From contig CAADRB010000096.1 in assembly GCA_900708905.1 (NCBI GenBank), positions 168,894 to 232,893 of the forward strand: a stretch of DNA of 64,000 bases, in the 5' to 3' direction. This stretch comes from Hymenolepis diminuta (Eukaryota > Platyhelminthes > Cestoda > Cyclophyllidea > Hymenolepididae). Made by a program: the position numbers and the translations under genes. The notes below the pieces were generated by a model. It was not told the origin of the DNA. It did not search any database and saw only the letters and a list, made by a program, of their open reading frames with translations. Every line of letters begins with the position of its first letter. Within the stretch, counting starts at the first letter, position 1. Below are positions 35,201-48,530 of the stretch, piece after piece.

Positions 35201-36540
35201 GACATTTTAAAACAACTGTCTCTTTTAATGGTCATTTTCAGAAACTAGATTCCAACAGGGCTCGCAAATTATCTTTCAAGGTGAATTTCCTTTATTTTTA
35301 CCGCCAGTAAGACAAACAAAATAGACTGCATCAAGAATGAATAAATGCAGTAAAATAAATAAAATTTCAATAAATTAGAAAATTGAAACAGAAGTGTGGA
35401 TTTCTCTACAAGAATGCCCGCTTCCAAAAGAGTCAAAATTAGGCACAATTGAAATAAGCGAATTTCGTGGTATAAAGTAAATTTTCACCGAATATCCAAG
35501 TGAATTCATCGAAGATCAAGAGATCGGAGCACCGAAATCTAGCTTTGCTTTGAATTTAATCAGTACTGTGGGATCGCCATCCCACAATCTAGTCCTTCAA
35601 AAGAGAAACTATCTTATTGGAATCATCTTCAAGCGTAGGAGGACACCATATCATCTCTCTGCCAAGTCTGATTGAATCGGGCAAGCTAAGATGCGTAAGT
35701 ATTCAGCTAAACTTTCGATATTCTCACTATGGAAGTTGAAATCATCTTTTCTTGGTATTCATTTTTCGTAAAAGCAGTTTTCAATCGGAAAATCTATGGA
35801 AAAAATGCCAACTTAACCCTTACTACCTCATTTGAATGATCTTCCTTGAGGAAGTTCACTTTTTAACATTTCATACCGACGTTTAATTGATAACGAAATT
35901 ACTTAATTTACAGGTTTTAGTCGTCATGTCAATATTAAATTTTGGGAAGATCTCTCTGTTCACTTAATTGAGTATGTAATAAAAGTGACAGGTTAGATAC
36001 GCGATGAGGGAAGGCGCTTCCAATAATCATATCGGAGGAGGAACATTCTGACATCTCTCCCTTGTGGTTAGCTGCGTAAATCACCTGGCGTGTGGCAACT
36101 CGACTCGAATAATGTGTTCCTTAAACATCAACGTAAAATTCAACTTGGAATTGGTGGAGGATAGGAGATAGAAAGAGAAAGTATTTAGCAGATTTCAGGA
36201 AAACAGATGCCTAACTGTGTCTCGCCGAAAAAGACCCGTTGAAAATTCCCAGTTCACGACCAAAGACTACTGAATTGTACTCTTTTATCATTACTTCCTC
36301 CTTGCCTTCAACTGTTACCGTAATAAATTTGTCGATTTATATCAGTTTTCTGTTCCTATGCATGACTCGTACTTCATTCTCCTCCGTTATTTAATACCTT
36401 GAGCTTTACTTGGTTATTCGGTTACATTAGTACATCCTCTGATTAAAAACTGTTTTCTCCTACTGCCTTCTACGGCAGTGGAGTTCGTACAGTTGAAAAG
36501 GACCATAATTTTGCTGTTTTTATCCATACTAGATAAATCT
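32241..36540. other. Spacer between the repeat arms, right part
   Basis: Contains a pyrimidine-rich stretch at about 32940-33260 with overlapping open frames in two phases (131 and 73 codons). Their composition is explained by T/C richness, not by a domain. Nothing else recognised. Confidence 0.5.
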
Positions 36541-39010
36541 TCCCCAAGCTAGAGTCTATCCTACTCTAATATGCCTCCAGATCGAATCAGAAGCACCGAG
36601 ATCCTGAGGTCTTTCAATTTTCACAGAAATACTGATGCCCGAGAAGAAATGAACTGAGTTCCAATCGTTCACGAGGAAATGAACGAATGAATGAGTGAAT
36701 GAACGAACGAACGAATGGATGCGAGAAAAAAGAACATGAGCATCAACAAATATGAAAACTGTGCAATCAAATGCCTCATTTGTCCCTAAACACACAGGCT
36801 TTCTCTCGTGCGAGTCCATTGTATTAGGGAGCGGGAATTTGCTATTTCTGGGCGGGCAAATGCGAGCAAGCGCATTTTCGTTTGCCCCTGGTCGCGCCGT
36901 CTTTCCACATCACGTGTCATCGCAAGCGATCAGTAAGACGAATCGGAGTCCTCAAGGTCGATTGTTTCGTTGGCGACGCATTCGTCTATTTAAGACCAGT
37001 ACTAAATGCAATGCAGTACGATTGGAGGGTTGATAAACAATAAACATTAGACGAAATAGAGGGAGACAGAGGGGGGCAAGTGGCACAGAAAATGCAGGGG
37101 AGGACAATCTTTCGTTCAAGAAAACCGGCATCCAGTGAAATGATTTGTAAATTCATCATTTCTACAGTAAGTATCCGCACACTGCAATCGTTGAGAAGGC
37201 TCAAATAAGGATCACCAACTGGTTGACGAAGGCAGACAGTTAGGGCTCGCCCAGAAGATGTGACAGATAGGGTCGATTTATTCCGTTAATTCTGACTTTG
37301 CAGTCGGAATTATTATCATACAATATAACTGAAAACCAACTTTCGGTGAACCTTCTCTGAGATCAAACTGATTTCTTGCCATCTGATGTGTCAGCTGGGG
37401 TCTTTCGTATTATCCAATTTGGTGGGACGCAAAATATTAGTGGAATAGAAGGGATCGCAAATGCCCCGTTAGTAGCACCTAACCCACATACTAGAGAGAA
37501 GACGGGAGATGCGGTGTCTCATCTTGTCTTGACACTCGCATACACCGAAATCTCGTGTTTTAAGGAGAATTGGCCCCACCGGTAGGTGAAGGAACATGAG
37601 AGTAAACGTTCAGAATACAAGTGGACGTTTTCTCCATTCTTTTCAAACTTCCCTTTATTCAAATATTTCAAAAGTAATTAAGAATAAATTTTTTGAGTGA
37701 TAAAGAACGAAAGGCGTCTGAACTGCACATCGCAGAAGTACTCACTTTGACAATTGAGGTCTGTGAATCTGTCTTGATCTTTAGCGTTTTCTCCCCAGCC
37801 ACAGTGTCAATGCGTGGAGGAAAGTTCTTTCTCAAAGTCACTGGGGCTTTACAATTATTATGACTCCTGACAAGGCGAGGTATTGTCAGCATCTATTAAG
37901 CATATTGGTAAAGCTAAGCATATTGGGACAGAAAAATGACCTTGCGTTTAGTACAAAGTGGGAGGGAGGGAGGAAGGAAGGGGGGCGACGCTAAATAGAA
38001 GTGTTGAAAGAAAGAATCTGGAGAAGCATAATTAATTTGACCTCAAGGATCATTCGATTCTGTCTGCTTTGGATTCAGAGATTTCGAAACCATGCCTTTT
38101 AAGTTTGACAGTCGCCAATCTTGAGAGAAGAAGTCTAACTGTGGCACCTTCGGGCATGTGAGCATTAGGAAGAGGTCGGATGAGCCTTCACGCTGAGGTT
38201 AAAATCACAAAATTTGTATACCATTAATAAATGGAAACGCCATCATCACACGCAAAAAGAGCAAACCGAACTGGACACTTCCATCTTCCTGCTCTCCGAA
38301 TCAGTCGTAGTCTAGCGGTTTTAAGTGAGCACCTAGGAGTAGTAAAAGCAACTACCATAGACCCCCAAGTCCATTCAAGAAACCTAAGACACATTTCTGG
38401 AATTGCCTTATTAGGAAACACGAAATCTACCATACCCACCTTCATTTTCTGGAGTAGTTGGCCACTCCACCCTCTGGATGTGCACTGTTGGCCATACACC
38501 TTGCATAAGTCGGCGAACATGATTTATGAATCTGAACGTTATACTTATTCGAAGGATATTTTCCTCTTTGGTTTACGTCTTCTGAGAAGAGCAATTTCAG
38601 TAAGAATTCACTTGAAGACTGCTCAGAAATTTGCTCACACAACCTCCTAGTGCGATTGATAAGATAAGAAAACTGTCACCTTAAAAGGCAGGCTAACAAA
38701 TTTTCCTATCTCGGTTCCACCATGTTGAGTTCATGTACGATGACTCAGCTTTCTCCACCTTCTCGTAACAAAAAATGAATTGAAGTGGCAAGATCGACCC
38801 CTCTTAATTAGGATAGCGGTCAATAGGTAGCGGATATGGGAGACGAGAAGTCGTTCAGCAATGCATGTGAGGAGTCGTGAAGTGTAAATTGTGAGACGTG
38901 AACTATGCATTTGCTAAATACTTTACACCCGAATCCGAAGACCAAGTGAAGTAGGACTCTCTGATTTCTTGACTTCACTCTCAACGTCTTTCCAAACCCT
39001 TTATCATTTA
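36541..39010 (-). repeat. Right arm of a 2470-bp inverted repeat
   Basis: Reverse complement of 21534-24003. The interior corresponding to left 21644-23904 showed no mismatch in every segment I compared. It holds mirror copies of the tetranucleotide microsatellite (about 36672-36717) and the C/T tract (as G/A, about 37959-37983). Similarity stops at 39010, where the flank (tgatatttaa) does not match the left flank (gcaagtctat). Confidence 0.93.
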
Positions 39011-42000
39011 TGATATTTAAAGTTTATGCTGCAAACTTATGTCCATAATTAAGCACGAGAATTTTAATTATTTTAAAATCTATTAAAATTTGCTCTATTA
39101 TTTTCATCAGTATTACTTCATCAAAAAGTATTATGGTTTATCAGGTTAATTTGAACGTTTGTACTGTGAAGCAATATCTTCTTTGACATCGAACCCCGTA
39201 TGAGGTCAGTGTGTTTGACATCGAACCCCGTATGAGGTCAGTGTGTTTGCCATCTTCGTTACTGAATATGCACAATTAGGCTTTAAGTCTCAGATATCTT
39301 ACTTGGCAGACGTCGTGGTGAATTAAATTCGGGGGTCCGTAGTATCTGTCTGCTCGATTTTGCTGTACATTTCGCACCTTTTGACTCATACTTTAGGTTC
39401 CTATCTTGATAGAAGTGGGCTCAGAGTCTTGCTGGGCCAAAGTAAGCGAAAGCCTGAAAGTGGACCAATGGGAAGCCAAACTGGAGCTCAGTGTGGCCAT
39501 AGTCTATATCAGGCTACATAGCCATCGGCCGCTATTACTCGTAGTGGAGTTGTCGGACATAAGTCAAAGGGCTGCGTGATCTCACCTTTTGAATTTTTTA
39601 TGCTTCTTAGCCCCTATTTCCATTTTCTTAGCTTGTCTGCGAAGATCTTTCAAGACCACTCCACTTAAAACTCCTAGTTGTCATCGAATGAAGACAGCGA
39701 AATCAGACAGTCTCTCTAAATGTACCTTATTTAGCTTTTACATATAATACTATTTTAGACGCATATCCCAGCTCTCCTAGACTTACTTAGTCAGATTATT
39801 AAATTAGCTTTACTCGGAATTGGCGCTACCTTAAATCACTAGATATAAAGCAATAGAATTAAAAGGAAGCCACATGAGGATTCATGATGATACTCTAGTG
39901 AGACTTGTCAAAGAGAGGAAGATAGAAGGTGAGAGAGCTGCACAGTAGATTGTAGGAGGAGTTGCCTGAAGGACCTAACCGTTAGAGTTGGAGAGGAGAA
40001 GGCTGAGTAGATTCGTAGTAGAGAGAAAGAACGTTGGACTCCAGCAAGAGGGAAAGGGGGAAAATTTCGTCTGAGATTTATGAAGGGAGGGGAGGGGGGG
40101 AGGCGAAAGAGGAAGAAGTACTGTGGGACGATCATTTGAATCTCCACAGCAGTTTTGATTGACACACCGAGTTTGGTGATAAGATCTCAAGGCTTGACAA
40201 CGCCATGCTGTCCGAAATATATTAACTTGCACCACTGAAATAGTCATGCATTAACAACTCCTGAAATATTAATCGGATAATAATTCTTTATTTAAAGGTT
40301 TCAAGTGATGATGGTGCAAAGTCTAAACAAATATTTCCGATCATCCATTCGATCAAAACATACGTTAACATTCGAAAATACGTTAAAATTTACCTTAACA
40401 AATTGTCGTCAAATTCTGGTTCACAAATTTAAAAAAAAATCCATCAGGCTATTTTTAAGCTTCTTAAAATTGTTTATTGAGGTTAATTTTGATCTTGGCT
40501 AATACAAAACTGGTACTTCAAAGTACTTTTGACCAAAGTCGTTTGAGAATTATACTCAGAATCTTAACGGAGAATAAGCAACATCTCAAAGTACTTTCAA
40601 CGGATGTCTACCAGACCTTATATTAATTTGAACAGGCCCAGGTTGGTAAATGGCAAATGATGGTCTAAAGTTGCATTGATCTGCTCGATAAAGCTGCTTT
40701 AAGATTCCAGCGAAGTCAGGCTCTGAACTATCCCTTTACAAACCTGATACAGCAGTCTACATCATATGAGACAACACCAATGGCGGAGTTGGACCACGAA
40801 TGTATCACACAACCGTAAAGGAATGAGAAAGCAAAAGAAGGAAGGACGAGAGTAGTGGGTGGGTATCGGGAGGGGTTAATGAGTTCTGTGTTCTTTATTC
40901 AGCTGGGTAACTGTAAGAAGAGTGGTATAAGGAAGCGATCATCTTGTCACAATGGCCACTATTCAAAAAATTAGCATGACTACTTCTCGTTGGTCGTTGT
41001 TCTCTACGTGTGTCTACTTGCCTCCAAGTGCTAGATTGGCCTGCTTTCGATGCTTTGCTGACTACGTAACCAACAAAAAATTTCTATAAAACGTTTAAGA
41101 TGTATCCCGAAGACTGGAAAAAATGAATCCCGAAATGAAATATGACATTTTGATACTCCAACCGATGCAGCGGCAAATATTTTGATAGGTAAATGTAGAA
41201 GGTTTTATATAAAAAATAAATTGATACAAACGCTTTTTTATTTTAATCAGCATATCGTTCACTTTGTAGCGGATGCTACACCAATGGGCCTCTTTGATAC
41301 GGCTAGGTAACCTTCCAAGACAGTCCAAATAGCGTCTAGCAGAGTCTTCTATTGTAAATAGCTCCCGAAATTAGCTAGGCTACGCCCAAAGTATCGAGAA
41401 CTGGAAGGATGTTGAGTGGAGAGCGTTCATTGACCCGTAAGCGATGAGATAGGAAGAATTTTAACCGAACAGAGCTCCGTATGAGTCGCTGCCCACAAGC
41501 TCAATTCTTAAATACAAACGACACTACCCTACAGTGATATTGATTGCTGATTGGCTGAGGAGTTCTCTGCACGTGAACTTCACATTACTCCCCGCTAGAG
41601 CGTTGCTAGATCGCTAAAAGGTAAAAAAACGCTCGATAATTAGTTATTGTACATAATCGTCCAGTCGGGAAAGTAAAGTAACTCCTTGACCGCAACGAGT
41701 GCGAGATGTTCGGGTCGAGACGTGCAAGAAAATGGAGTGGTAGATTTAACAGTATCAGAGGGTGGGAACTGGACTGGGGGAGTGGAAGGTTGTATATTAT
41801 TGGGGAACACAACAAGAGGGGAACGTTTATTTACTTTAAATGCCCTATCGACCACTCGTTTCAGGGCCTTCCTTCAAGTACCTTTATCCATTTTATCATG
41901 TACAAACATTTACATTTGTTATTCCTTCTAACTTCTATTTCTCTCTAAACTTTCATCTTAATGAAAATTTTTTTTTCATTTTTTAATGATTTTGACCTGA

Positions 42001-45000
42001 GAAATTTCGCGAACTAGGCAACCAACTATCTTGTATGAATTTTAATGTGAGGGAGATTCAAACATTTGGAAGTTTTAATATTTTAGTAGTATCTTTGAAA
42101 TAAATAGGCAGTTCCAAATTACGGAAGTTATTTTAATCAAATTTAACAAACAAAATTTAGTAGATTTGACGTAAACTTTTCGGCGAAATGAATGTTTATG
42201 TTTCAGCGAATTAGTATCTACAAAATATTGTAACTTTGATAAAAACCCTATCAAATATAAACAATCTCTCGTGGTTTGCAATTTGTGCAACCCACTCGCA
42301 ACTAGTAAGTTTAGAGTATGAAGATGAGAATGTACAAAACCTCGTCAGAGTCCCAATTTGCCGAAGGAGAGAATCTGAAATGTGGAATACTTTCAAGGGA
42401 AACTACTCAAATAAGCTCTTAACTAAATCCTAGTATTCCTCCTAGAAGTTCAACTAACTACAGGCAAGTACAACTGTCAGTGTTCTCTTGTATGAATTGC
42501 CCCAAAGTAGCGAAAACAGAGGAGGTATTGTGTGAGAGAGTTTGTTGCAAAAACGCCTGGCAGTTACGTGCAATTAACGCTACGTTGGACACATTTTGAT
42601 CGCTGATTGGCTGAGAGGCTTCGGCACGCACGCCACACCTGCTCGATACGCAATCGGTAGCACGTGCGCACTTTCTAGAATGTTCTGCCGCGTGGTACTA
42701 CTTTGGTCGCCTAGATAGTGTTGTACACTTCATTTCCCAATTCACTCGAAAATAGAATCTGAAATGTGATTGACTGATTAAGTTCATTGCATTAGAACAA
42801 GAATTGAAGCGCTTAATTAAAATAATATGCCTCTTTAGTTATGCTAATAGCTGCGTGGAAATAGCTTGGAGAAAATGTTTCACTTCGACACCGTTCAGGT
42901 CAGAAAGTTATTTATTATTGCTTTTTTCGAAATATTTCTTCCAGAGTTATAAATGGAATCTAACGTCAACTTTGAAAATAGCATCCTTTCATATGGCGTT
43001 TGAACCACCATAGCCTTTTATAAGACTAAAACAACCCGAAAGTGGGCACTGAAGATCCCTGTTGATTGCTGCGCCTGGGGAACAATTATCTTGTCCACAG
43101 TGCTATCGCAATGCTTTCTTCTTTTCAGACTTCTGCCTGTAGTTGGCTTGTTCACATTTTACTGCTTTCGCTCGAAATTTCTGAAGAATCTTTTTGCCTT
43201 CTAAAAGACGAGAATCGACATTGTTGGTTGTTAGCTGTGATAGCCCGGTCAAACTAGGAACCTTTATAGCTACTTGATTAATTAACCCTAGCTAATGACA
43301 TTTTGTGAGCTATCTTTCTGGTTCTATTCGCTAACTGATGATTCAAATGAGATTTCACACAATTAGTGGGTACTTACCGATAAGCAAGGTTACTCTTTGG
43401 TTTTATGAGCCATAATATTAATGGCGCTAAATAAATATAGAAGTGTAACGTAATCGGAACTAAGCACAATAGAAGATTCCAGAGAGGCTACCAATGGGTA
43501 CGCTTGATGACAAGGGATGCCAATCATATTCACGTCACAGCATGTTAAAGGTAGTTTAGCATATCGTCTGACAAAGGCAACCCGGATACTACAAGAAGGT
43601 CACAGTATTTTGCCTACATTTCTTCATCTTTACGTCAGCTAGAGGAAGTTATTGCCACTCCGTCTGTTAATGCTTATGAAACTTTATTTGTCTAATTATG
43701 ACCGGGGATCCGGTTGAGTTGAATTATTAGGCGTATTAGTCAAGTCTGTCCAATAAATTAGGGTATTAGACCTTCATTTCCTCACCCGAGATGCCTAATG
43801 ATGTTATTTCTATACTACCCTGGATGGGCATTATAAAAGGCCTTCTTTAATGAGCCTGGAATTTATTGCTGATGTTTCTTCAAGCCCACATAGTCACCTT
43901 CTAATACTGCCCAGCCAAAGGTAATGTTTTACCACCGTACGGACAGCAGAATGGTTCTGGTTGCAGCGAGACACTAAGAAGTAATTTAGGACCAATCAAT
44001 TATATAAGTGAAGTGGTTGCTTACAGTCATTAGCGACAATGCACCACTTAGAAACTATCACGTTCTCTTTCTCAGCCTAGTATTGTGCAAGTGGCCTGGG
44101 TAGAATAGGACTTCATTAGAGAAATGTCATCCAATGTAGTGGAAAACTAGTGCCTGAACGCAATTACGGGAGAGAAGGAGTACGTTTGCCAGAAATCCCA
44201 CACAACTAGTGTGCATTGACAGTTCTCTTGGATTTCTCGATAGTATCTGCAGATTCTCGGACGCTGGTTGGCTCATATTCTGTACCGGGATGAGGTACTC
44301 ATAAAAAGGGGTAGAACATACCTTGATGGTAACCGGTGAGAACGTAAGCATAGACCCTTTGATTCCTCATGGCGGCCTTCATGAATATTAGTAATGCTAT
44401 TACTGGTAATACATCAAAAATCTTTCATAAATTAAACCTTAGGAAAGCATTTGAATGAGGGAAGCAGCAAACGGTCTCAGAAAGGTTTGAGTGGAGGGAA
44501 GGAGTCAATAATACATAGGTTACGAACTCAGGGCATTACAACTCTTGATTCATTTGAATATAACAATATTCGGCTGTCCATATTATCATAAAGAGTTCAC
44601 TTTGTAACTGTCTAATGTTTAACCTTCAACATCTGTTTCCCTACTCGCGGGTGAAATCATATTCACGATATGCAGGGCTAGCTGATCGGTCGATTTGATT
44701 CCGTGGTTTATCATACCAACTCAGAACAAGGGCAGGTAGATGGGGTTGGCCTCGACATGCTTGACATCAAACAACTACCTTCGGCTCATTCAAAGGGCAC
44801 TGTTGAGTACTTATTTTTTTCCATTTTTAATGTCATTGAATTTATAATTTTATTCATAAATTGGAAATAATTTCTAACACGAGTACTTTCAAATCGTTAG
44901 AGTTAGAGGCAATGATCTGTCTCGATTTAACAATATATTCATTGACTCATGAACCAACTTATTTAAAGCTTACTAATTTCACTATTATTATAATATATAT

Positions 45001-45110
45001 ATATTCACTTATTGGTTGATTCTCCGATGACATTATTTCAAAACAAGGTAAAATGAAAGTCCACTTTGGGGTCACAATGTGTCCTTCAATGCGTTTTCTT
45101 CATTATAAAC
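39011..45110. other. Intergenic, no gene recognised
   Basis: Holds the 32-bp tandem duplication at 39182-39245, a purine-rich stretch near 40080-40115, and two related CpG-containing segments at about 41545-41600 and 42585-42690. Short frames have no recognisable domain. Confidence 0.5.
39182..39245. repeat. 32-bp tandem duplication, 2 copies
   Basis: Two exact adjacent copies of a 32-bp unit beginning tttgacatcgaaccccgta. It starts 171 bp outside the right inverted-repeat arm. The core atcgaacccc resembles an inverted B box, so the unit may derive from a tRNA-like repeat. Confidence 0.85.
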
Positions 45111-45158
45111 GTCATTGATTAAACCTTTTCCACTTCACCTTGTTATGGTTGTGCTCAG

Positions 45159-45356
45159 TTGCCACGCTGTGGATGTGAGAGTTCTCTTTCACCAGCTGAC
45201 TCAGCAGTGCCAAACTGCATCTCACAGAACTACTCTTACATCTACAACATTACTACTAATTTTAGTGTCCCTGTCACAAATAAATCTTCTCTCTCTCGTC
45301 AATTTATTCTCAGCCTGCCAAAAGGTTTGCATTTTCTACCACATTTTGAGGATTAA
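45159..45356 (+). other. Possible orphan exon, extracellular-type sequence
   Basis: An open frame follows a plausible acceptor (gtgctcag). It reads a Cys-rich start (CGCESS, then NC) followed by four potential N-glycosylation sequons within about 20 residues (NYS, NIT, NFS, NKS) and ends at a stop. It could be the last exon of a secreted or membrane protein, or a pseudogene fragment. No family is recognised and no partner exon was found, so this may be chance. Confidence 0.15.
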
Positions 45357-45419
45357 ACTGGAAGCTCTTCGGATATATCAACCCGTTATTTCATTTGGCA
45401 ATGCAAATACATTTTAAAA

Positions 45420-47440
45420 AGTTGTCAGCACGAGATGCATGGTATCTGATCATGTTCATTAGGGTATTTTCATGACTCTTAGTTGCTCTATGACAAAGCT
45501 ACAACTACTCAGGCACCAGAAGACAGAAGGGAGAAGACTTGTAGGTCAAAATGTCGGTTCTCTATTCAGAAAATACATTTAGCTTTTCTCAAGCCCTAAT
45601 CGAGAGCCTTTTTGATGTCAATCACAGGACAAATTGAGCGAGTTTTTAACCCGTCCTCCTTCTCTTCTATGAATGACAGTGGACTTGCCGACGAAGCTGT
45701 ATATCCATTTAAGTGTGGAAGACAAATACAGGTATTCTTAGCCATTCTGTCAGAAAAATGGGATAACACATGCGGGAAATATCAGATCAGGACAAAGTCG
45801 GTGGCTTTAGGATACGATAAGAACAAGAACGAAAAGAAATTCGGGAATGGTTTGCATTTTTTTGTTTCAAAATTCTGTGGGTCGAGACAGGACCATTCTC
45901 TTACTGCCCTTCCATTGATCAATTTACCAACTTTAGTAAATTTTGCAAAGTTGGTCACCCCAATCAGTTGCTACCTATTTAATATGTTAGATTCATTTCA
46001 TATACAATTATACAACTTCACCCATAATATTGCGGTAACATATTAAAATAATACTTGAGGTAAAGTGAAGGTGAAAAGTGGCACTCCTGCGATGGATCCA
46101 ACCCTTAGGTTTTCTATCAATTTGATCCTGCTCTGATCCTTCCGTATTTTGGCTCAACATCCCTCGTCAGTCCTAGCTATGATTCACTCCGCCTCTGCAC
46201 AAATGATTTGTTTTCCTCCCCGTAATACAAATATCCTCTCTGAATACACCTTCAGGTTGCCATTCAAAAAGATACTTTTCTTTCTAGTTTATCGATTCCA
46301 AAATTACATTTAATAACTTATTGATGTGCTGATCACGCGAATTTTCAAGAAATTTGCAATCTATTAAGAATTATTCACAATTAAAACATACTTTCGCAAT
46401 TTCATCGAAATTCAAATGCTTTCACGCTTAATCTAACTGTGATAGTTGGGCGAAGCTATGCTCTGCTACTCACCAGAAGCACAATATCGATGCCACCTCA
46501 TCACCATGCTACTACCACAGCATAGCCATGAGAGGTCACAGCATGACGAAATTGACCATCGCATATCCTTTTTTCAAAGGCCAATTTATTTATTTCAAAA
46601 GGGATTAAGTTGATCGTCTTGCAGATGAGGACTGGTTTCCATCATCTTCCATTTCAGCCAAGATTGCATTACTGGGAACATTGCAACCACTATCTCTCTA
46701 TCGTTTGTAGCTAAGATTTCCAAAAATGGAATCTTTTTTCGAAATTGACAAACCGTCTAAGTAGAGATTTATTAACAAGTTGAATCAACGACAACTCCTT
46801 TAATCTGCAGACACTCCCTCCTGTCTACTAATGTTAATAAGTTAGAACTCTTTGGTCGATGAAAATTTATGTCAGCTACCTGTTTACAGTCTCTTCACTT
46901 TATTCACCCAAAAGTCGTATTCTTTCAGAGTCGTACCGACTTGTTTTGGGTAAATTGAGGCCGACAGCTTAGCTGGTTTGGGATGGGGCCTTTGCAATTT
47001 CAGGCTTTTTGTCTAACCTTGAATGTTCCGGACATCCCAGTTAGCGATGGTTGCAGTATATAGCCTTAATATTGTGTCACAGCATGATCACGATACCGAT
47101 TTGTAAATAATTTAATAGAGGTTTGTGATGAACTAGACGATGTTCACCCCTCCCCTTCCCCCCACCCTCCCCCTTCGAAACCATCAAATTAGATTAGTAA
47201 TAAGCTGTTTTATCCGCTTATTTTAAATGAATAAAGGGACATTGTAAAGCCTTTGTAAAACGACAAAATCGTCATTCGTTATTCATATTGCAAATGAGAT
47301 TGAGATAAAAAGACGTTATTACTGACTATGGAGGATTTGGGGCTATTATGGGAGTTTATCGGGTTACAATAAGAGCCGCGCACACAATATTTACCTCTTC
47401 TGACGACTTCTAGAGTGCTGAAAGCAAAAATGTTTTCAGT
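45420..47440. other. Intergenic, no gene recognised
   Basis: One open frame of 144 codons (45612-46046) has no recognised motif and low-complexity flanks, and I do not support it as a gene. A C-rich tract lies at 47145-47175. Confidence 0.45.
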
Positions 47441-47444
47441 TTCT

Positions 47445-48095
47445 TAGGAAGCGGTGAATTACTCAATAATTAACAAAGTGTTTGAGACTTTATTTGGAGA
47501 GATAAAGGCTGTTTCAACAAATGTGAAGTCTAAATATTCGTATGATGTTCCTATTGCATATACTCCCATTATTTCTCATACTTCTACTAAAAAGTGCTCA
47601 ATATCTCCTCTTGTATCGCTTTCTCCTGTAGTGCTTTCTATTGTAACTAATAACTTGAAGTCGTACCTATCAGTCAAAGATAGTGTAAAAATGACGAACC
47701 TCATGCACTCCATGGAATCATCTATGCTTAAAGTCGTTCCTGCGCGACTTTTCTCTGAGTCAACCATCCCAAACCCCTGTCTGCTTGATCACAAAACAAA
47801 TCAAATGTGCCGCTTAGAGGGATGTAAGGAAGGTTGCTATGCTTTTGCCTCTCCCAGAGCTTCCAAATTGTCCACACGGTTAAGTCTCTTAAATATCTTG
47901 GTCAGTAAAACACCATTTCAGCTAAACCAAAGCTCGTTTTGTGTGCTAAGCGATCGGCACTTGTAGATGATAAATCGAATGAATCCGAGGAAAGTGACCC
48001 TGCTAAATCCATTCCTTGCTCAAATAGAAGAGTAACAAAAGTGGTTGCCCAAAATGCAGGAAAGACTAATCGCTCGACTAAGATTTCCTTGTGAC
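47445..48095 (+). other. Unexplained open frame, possibly coding, two segments
   Basis: A frame of about 170 codons follows an acceptor-like tttcttag and is rich in Ser, Thr, Val and Lys, with a Cys-rich patch CRLEGCKEGC. A candidate 32-bp intron (gtcagt to accaaag, near 47902-47933) would join it in phase to a further 54 codons of similar composition (KRSALVDDKSNESEES) ending at TGA near 48093. Introns of this size occur in the genuine genes here. I recognise no family. It abuts a decayed retrotransposon integrase, so it could be part of that element or a chance frame. Confidence 0.25.
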
Positions 48096-48099
48096 CTCA

Positions 48100-48530
48100 A
48101 ACTAATTCTTCTTGGACTCACGTAGATCTCAGTTTTGTTGGACCGATTCGAAGAATCTCTTATCTTTCATGATGGATTCCTATTCAGAGTGGTTAAAGGT
48201 CATACCACCTGAATCGGCCACAGTCGGTACCATTATCAATAGTCTCCATCAGACATTCTCCACTCAAAGCCTACCAAAAATTATTGCATCTTGGAATATC
48301 ACTCAGTTCTCTTCTACTCGATTTGAAGACCTCTTATCATGGTCTAAATACTTCTTTTACGCACTCCGTCTAACCTCCACGGCCTTGATGAGTTTCTTAT
48401 CGACACCGTGAAAGGGCAATTTCTCGTATCAAAGGGGAGAGGGAAAAAGTTGAGGGTTTTTTAGTTCTTTACCATTTAGACACTTCTAAAGCAAAAGTGG
48501 ATCCAACGGGCATTCACCTGTACATATATA
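48100..48530 (+). mobile_element. Decayed Ty3/gypsy-type integrase fragment
   Basis: The integrase core is recognisable across frame breaks. WTHVDLSFVGPI holds the first catalytic Asp. After a shift comes DSYSEWLKVIPPESAT, then LPKIIASWNITQFSS, where the usual SDNGTQF has lost its second catalytic Asp (SWN). After another shift comes GLDEFLIDTVKGQF, matching the GLAERFV---K block. Stops and two frame changes make it non-functional. No LTRs were found. Similar blocks also occur in related LTR-element groups, so the Ty3/gypsy assignment is probable rather than certain. Confidence 0.7.

Noticed and set aside
21534..39010. A Maverick/Polinton-type giant transposon, suggested by 17.5-kb length and long inverted ends
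   Set aside because: No polymerase B, integrase, capsid or ATPase frame is visible in the spacer and there is no target-site duplication, so size alone is not enough.
45612..46046. 144-codon open frame
   Set aside because: No recognised motif, no supporting splice partner, and AT-rich composition like the surrounding non-coding DNA.
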